From: Jeotgalibacillus campisalis
GTDB lineage: Bacteria > Bacillota > Bacilli > Bacillales > Jeotgalibacillaceae
Assembly: GCF_000829515.1 (NCBI RefSeq)
Contig: NZ_JXRR01000017.1
Coordinates: forward strand, 62,001-126,000
Direction: 5' to 3'
DNA: 64,000 nt
The notes below the pieces were generated by a model. That model ran no database searches and was not told the origin of the DNA. It saw only the letters and a list, made by a program, of their open reading frames with translations. Of the stretch, positions 61,699-64,000 are shown one piece after another (the stretch's first letter is position 1; each line of letters opens with the position of its first letter). The translations under genes were made by a program, and so were the position numbers.

Positions 61699-63516
61699 TT
61701 ATCTTTTCAAAGCTTTCCGCAAATGAATAATTTCCATTCCGATTTCTGCAGCTTTTCTGAAATCATTTTTACGTTCTGCTTCTTTTTCTTCCACTTCTTT
61801 TTCCTTTATCTTCAACAACTTTTGGTATTTTAACACTTCCGCCACATAATCATTCAGTTCATCGCTCCCCACTTCAGGGTTAATGTCCATCATGTTAATC
61901 TCCGTTGCAACTGCTCGAAGATGGCGATCGGGGAGCTTGTGAACGAATGCTCCCGCATCAGAATGGTGACCTTCTTCGTAATAGGCAAGCAAATAAATAA
62001 AAATGGCCTGATGCTCGTCTTTATTCATCACTTTCCCGCTTAAAAGATTCTGCACTGTATAGGCTGTGTCTTCATTGGCCATCATATGTGCTATAAGATG
62101 TCTTTCTGCTGTGAGATAAGCCGGCAGCAAAGTTGATTTACGCTGAAAGACACCCTGTGCTTTAGGCGGCTGTATCTCTTTCGCTGCCTGAGGCTGCTCA
62201 GTTGGCATTAGACTGCCCAGCTGATTAGAGAGACCTTCTACCGATAAATTAAACTCATCTGACAGCTGCTTAATATAAAATTCCTTATCTATAGCTCCTT
62301 TTAAAGAAGCTATTTCCTTTAAAATGGATTTTATATAGGACAGGCGTCCATCTTCTGTAGATAAATTATTTTTGGAGCGGTAATAATGCATTTTAAAGGC
62401 CATTTCCGATACACTCGAATCTATGATCTCCTGTTTAAATGCTTGTCCGCCTTTTTTTTGGATATAGTCATCCGGATCTAAGCCGTTTGGCAGCAATGCC
62501 ACTTTTACGTTTAAACCTGATGAGGAAATTTCTTTTGCTGCCTTAAACGCTGCTTCGTATCCTGCCTGATCTCCATCATAGCAAAGGATAACCTGGCTGG
62601 TCAGCTTTTTGATCAAGCTGATATGCTGCGCTGAAAGGGAGGTTCCCATTGTGGCAATACCATTTGCGGCCCATTCATTTGATGAAATTACATCCGCAAA
62701 GCCTTCGAAGAGCACAGCAGATTGCTCTCTCCTAATGGCCCCCCTGGCACGGTGATAATTAAATAATATCCTGTTTTTTTGAAACAGCGGTGTTTCTGGA
62801 GAATTTAAATACTTGGGCTCATCTTTTTCAGCATCAATAATTCTTCCTGAAAATGCTACAATCTGACCCCTGTCATTTTCTACCGGGAACATAATACGTT
62901 CTCGAAAACGATCAAAATAAGAGCCGTTATCCCGTTTAATGATTAGTCCTGCCTGCTCCATAGAAGAAAGATCAAACCCTCTCTTTTTAAGCAGTTCAGA
63001 CGTAAAATCCCAGCTTGGCAAAGCCCAGCCTATACGAAATTGTTTAAGCTGATCTTCAGTGAAACCTCTCTGAAGCATGTATTCTAATGCATGCTGACCT
63101 TCTTTGGTATTCATTAAGAGGTGATGATAAAATTTAGCAAGCAGCTCGTGTGCTTCTAATTGGTCTTTGTGAAGCTGTTTTGAATTTTGAACTGAATCAT
63201 CTGCCGGTTCATCTTCAGGTACACTAATTTCCATTCCGATTTTCGAACCGGCTATGGCCACTGCCTCTTTGAAGGAAACACCATCATGGTCCATTAAAAA
63301 ACTGTAGACGTTGCCTCCTGCACCACAACCAAAACAGTGAAAAATCTGTTTTTCGGGAGAAACAGAAAAGGATGGCGAGTTTTCCCCATGAAATGGGCAT
63401 AACCCAAAATAGTTGCGCCCTTGTTTTTTAAGCTGGACATAGTCGCTGATAATGTCGACGATATCCGTTTTTTTTCGTATTTCCTCGACCATTTCATCTG
63501 GAATTCTCTCAGACAC
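61699..63516 (-). CDS. dnaG: DNA primase
   Basis: DnaG lays down RNA primers for replication. The 605 residues from the GTG at 63516 (GGTGGTG upstream; the family starts SERIP) hold a CHC2 zinc finger (CPFHGENSPSFS and IFHCFGCGAGG, about 35-58). The TOPRIM region is ILFN-Y-ARGAI, LFEGFADVISS and CYDGDQAGYEAAFKAAKEIS (250-340). A C-terminal DnaB-binding domain (about 460-605) starts after PQAAKEIQPPKAQGVF. An ATG five codons upstream has no ribosome site. Confidence 0.96.
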   Translation of the reverse strand: MSERIPDEMVEEIRKKTDIVDIISDYVQLKKQGRNYFGLCPFHGENSPSFSVSPEKQIFHCFGCGAGGNVYSFLMDHDGVSFKEAVAIAGSKIGMEISVPEDEPADDSVQNSKQLHKDQLEAHELLAKFYHHLLMNTKEGQHALEYMLQRGFTEDQLKQFRIGWALPSWDFTSELLKKRGFDLSSMEQAGLIIKRDNGSYFDRFRERIMFPVENDRGQIVAFSGRIIDAEKDEPKYLNSPETPLFQKNRILFNYHRARGAIRREQSAVLFEGFADVISSNEWAANGIATMGTSLSAQHISLIKKLTSQVILCYDGDQAGYEAAFKAAKEISSSGLNVKVALLPNGLDPDDYIQKKGGQAFKQEIIDSSVSEMAFKMHYYRSKNNLSTEDGRLSYIKSILKEIASLKGAIDKEFYIKQLSDEFNLSVEGLSNQLGSLMPTEQPQAAKEIQPPKAQGVFQRKSTLLPAYLTAERHLIAHMMANEDTAYTVQNLLSGKVMNKDEHQAIFIYLLAYYEEGHHSDAGAFVHKLPDRHLRAVATEINMMDINPEVGSDELNDYVAEVLKYQKLLKIKEKEVEEKEAERKNDFRKAAEIGMEIIHLRKALKR

Positions 63517-63566
63517 AAAAAACACCACCATTTAGTCTAGTGTGATAATAGTTTATTCGCCACTAA

Positions 63567-64000
63567 TCATTCATTTCCTGCAAGATGCGCTAAATATTTT
63601 ATGAGGCGGTCAGAAAATTGTTTTAAATCATCTTTTGACAGTTTTTTGGGACCGCCCCCATAGCGCCCTTTTTTGCGTTCCATCTGATGTAAATAGCGAA
63701 ATGATAAACTTGTATCAATTGTGTCTTCTTGATATTGCTTTCCCCTGGTTGACAGGGCATAAACTCCCTTGGGAAGAACTAAAGAAGCCAATCCAATGTC
63801 TTGTGTTATAACCATATCCCCTGATTTAACATGATTTAGAATATACATATCCACAGCTTCTTTTCCTTCATCAATAAAGGTCCATACCTTTTGATCGGCA
63901 TCGGCGCTAAAGTGCTTTAAAGATGCAATAAAAAGATAGCTTACATCATAAGCAAGTGCTTGTTCTTCAATAATCTTTTTTAAATCCTTTGGACAGGCAT
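63567..64000 (-). CDS. yqxD: YqxD/YaiI family (DUF188) protein, N-terminus cut by window edge
   Basis: A PIN-like cytosolic protein of unknown substrate. 144 codons are visible; the first few residues lie beyond 64000. The fragment begins with the family's DACPKDLKKIIEEQA at the very edge. It continues SADADQKVWTFIDEGKEAVDMYILNHVKSGDMVITQDIGLASLVLPKG. The acidic residues of DACP and the ITQDIGLA loop are conserved and could bind metal. The C-terminus is MERKKGRYGGGPKKLSKDDLK. Its place upstream of dnaG matches B. subtilis. Confidence 0.88.
   Translation of the reverse strand, partial: ACPKDLKKIIEEQALAYDVSYLFIASLKHFSADADQKVWTFIDEGKEAVDMYILNHVKSGDMVITQDIGLASLVLPKGVYALSTRGKQYQEDTIDTSLSFRYLHQMERKKGRYGGGPKKLSKDDLKQFSDRLIKYLAHLAGNE

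Noticed and set aside
1-64000. Mobile elements, CRISPR arrays, defence or toxin systems, tRNA or rRNA genes
   Set aside because: Read through for transposase or integrase motifs, regular spacers, and rRNA/tRNA sequences; none was found. The window is conserved core genome with two local insertions.

Overview
The window is chromosomal core DNA from an endospore-forming, naturally transformable member of the Bacillales (Firmicutes). The gene order follows, almost gene for gene, the Bacillus subtilis interval that runs from spoIIIA through yqhT-yqhG, comG, yqgZ-yqgC and yqfZ-yqfN to sigA-dnaG-yqxD. The B. subtilis comparison is made from memory; no database was searched. A partial spoIIIAA at the left edge points to sporulation. 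Low GC, strong AGGAGG ribosome sites, TTG/GTG starts and U-tract hairpins after most transcription units also fit. Acidic linkers in the phosphate-binding lipoprotein and in cytochrome c550 hint at a salt- or alkali-tolerant species. I do not assign a genus.

Layout. 1-5.6 kb: end of spoIIIAA, aroQ-pepQ-efp, yqhR, the divergent yqhQ-yqhP pair and a patatin-like lipase. 5.6-16.8 kb: an AdoCbl-dependent ribonucleotide reductase behind paired NrdR-like boxes, octanoyltransferase LipM, a membrane-anchored rhodanese, the glycine cleavage genes gcvT-gcvPA-gcvPB behind a tandem glycine riboswitch, and a SNF2 helicase with its partner yqhG. 16.8-21.1 kb: the seven-gene comG DNA-uptake pseudopilus operon followed by aroK. 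21.2-32.2 kb: mgsR, small membrane proteins, a glyoxalase II-like hydrolase, an LTA-synthase-type enzyme behind an ECF-type promoter, gluP-yqgQ-glcK, a folate enzyme and ribosomal protein L33. 32.4-33.3 kb: two small membrane-anchored proteins of unknown role. 33.6-44.6 kb: phosphate uptake (pstS-C-A-B-phoU behind four perfectly phased PhoP-type repeats, plus a Na+/phosphate symporter), pbpA, sodA and DUF456/DUF1189 membrane proteins. 44.6-58.5 kb: a chemoreceptor, isoprenoid genes ispG and ispH, zinc uptake and its regulator (znuC-znuB-zur), DNA/RNA enzymes (nfo, cshB, trmK), YqfO and a membrane-bound cytochrome c550. 58.7-64 kb: an acyl-CoA dehydrogenase and an unknown membrane protein inserted before sigA, then dnaG and partial yqxD.

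How the genes work together. LipM supplies the lipoyl arm on which the glycine cleavage system depends. The two phosphate systems, PhoU and the Pho boxes form one starvation module. PbpA and the LTA synthase build the envelope. The zur-znu block keeps zinc homeostasis, while sigA-dnaG is the classical macromolecular synthesis operon.

I found no rRNA, tRNA, CRISPR array, insertion sequence, prophage, toxin-antitoxin pair or defence island. I see no clear new multi-gene system. The points most worth a second look are regulatory: NrdR boxes at nrdJ, an ECF promoter at yqgS, TTGTAT repeats at mgsR and the Pho box array. To these I add the unexplained pair at 32.4-33.3 kb and the unknown membrane protein beside sigA.
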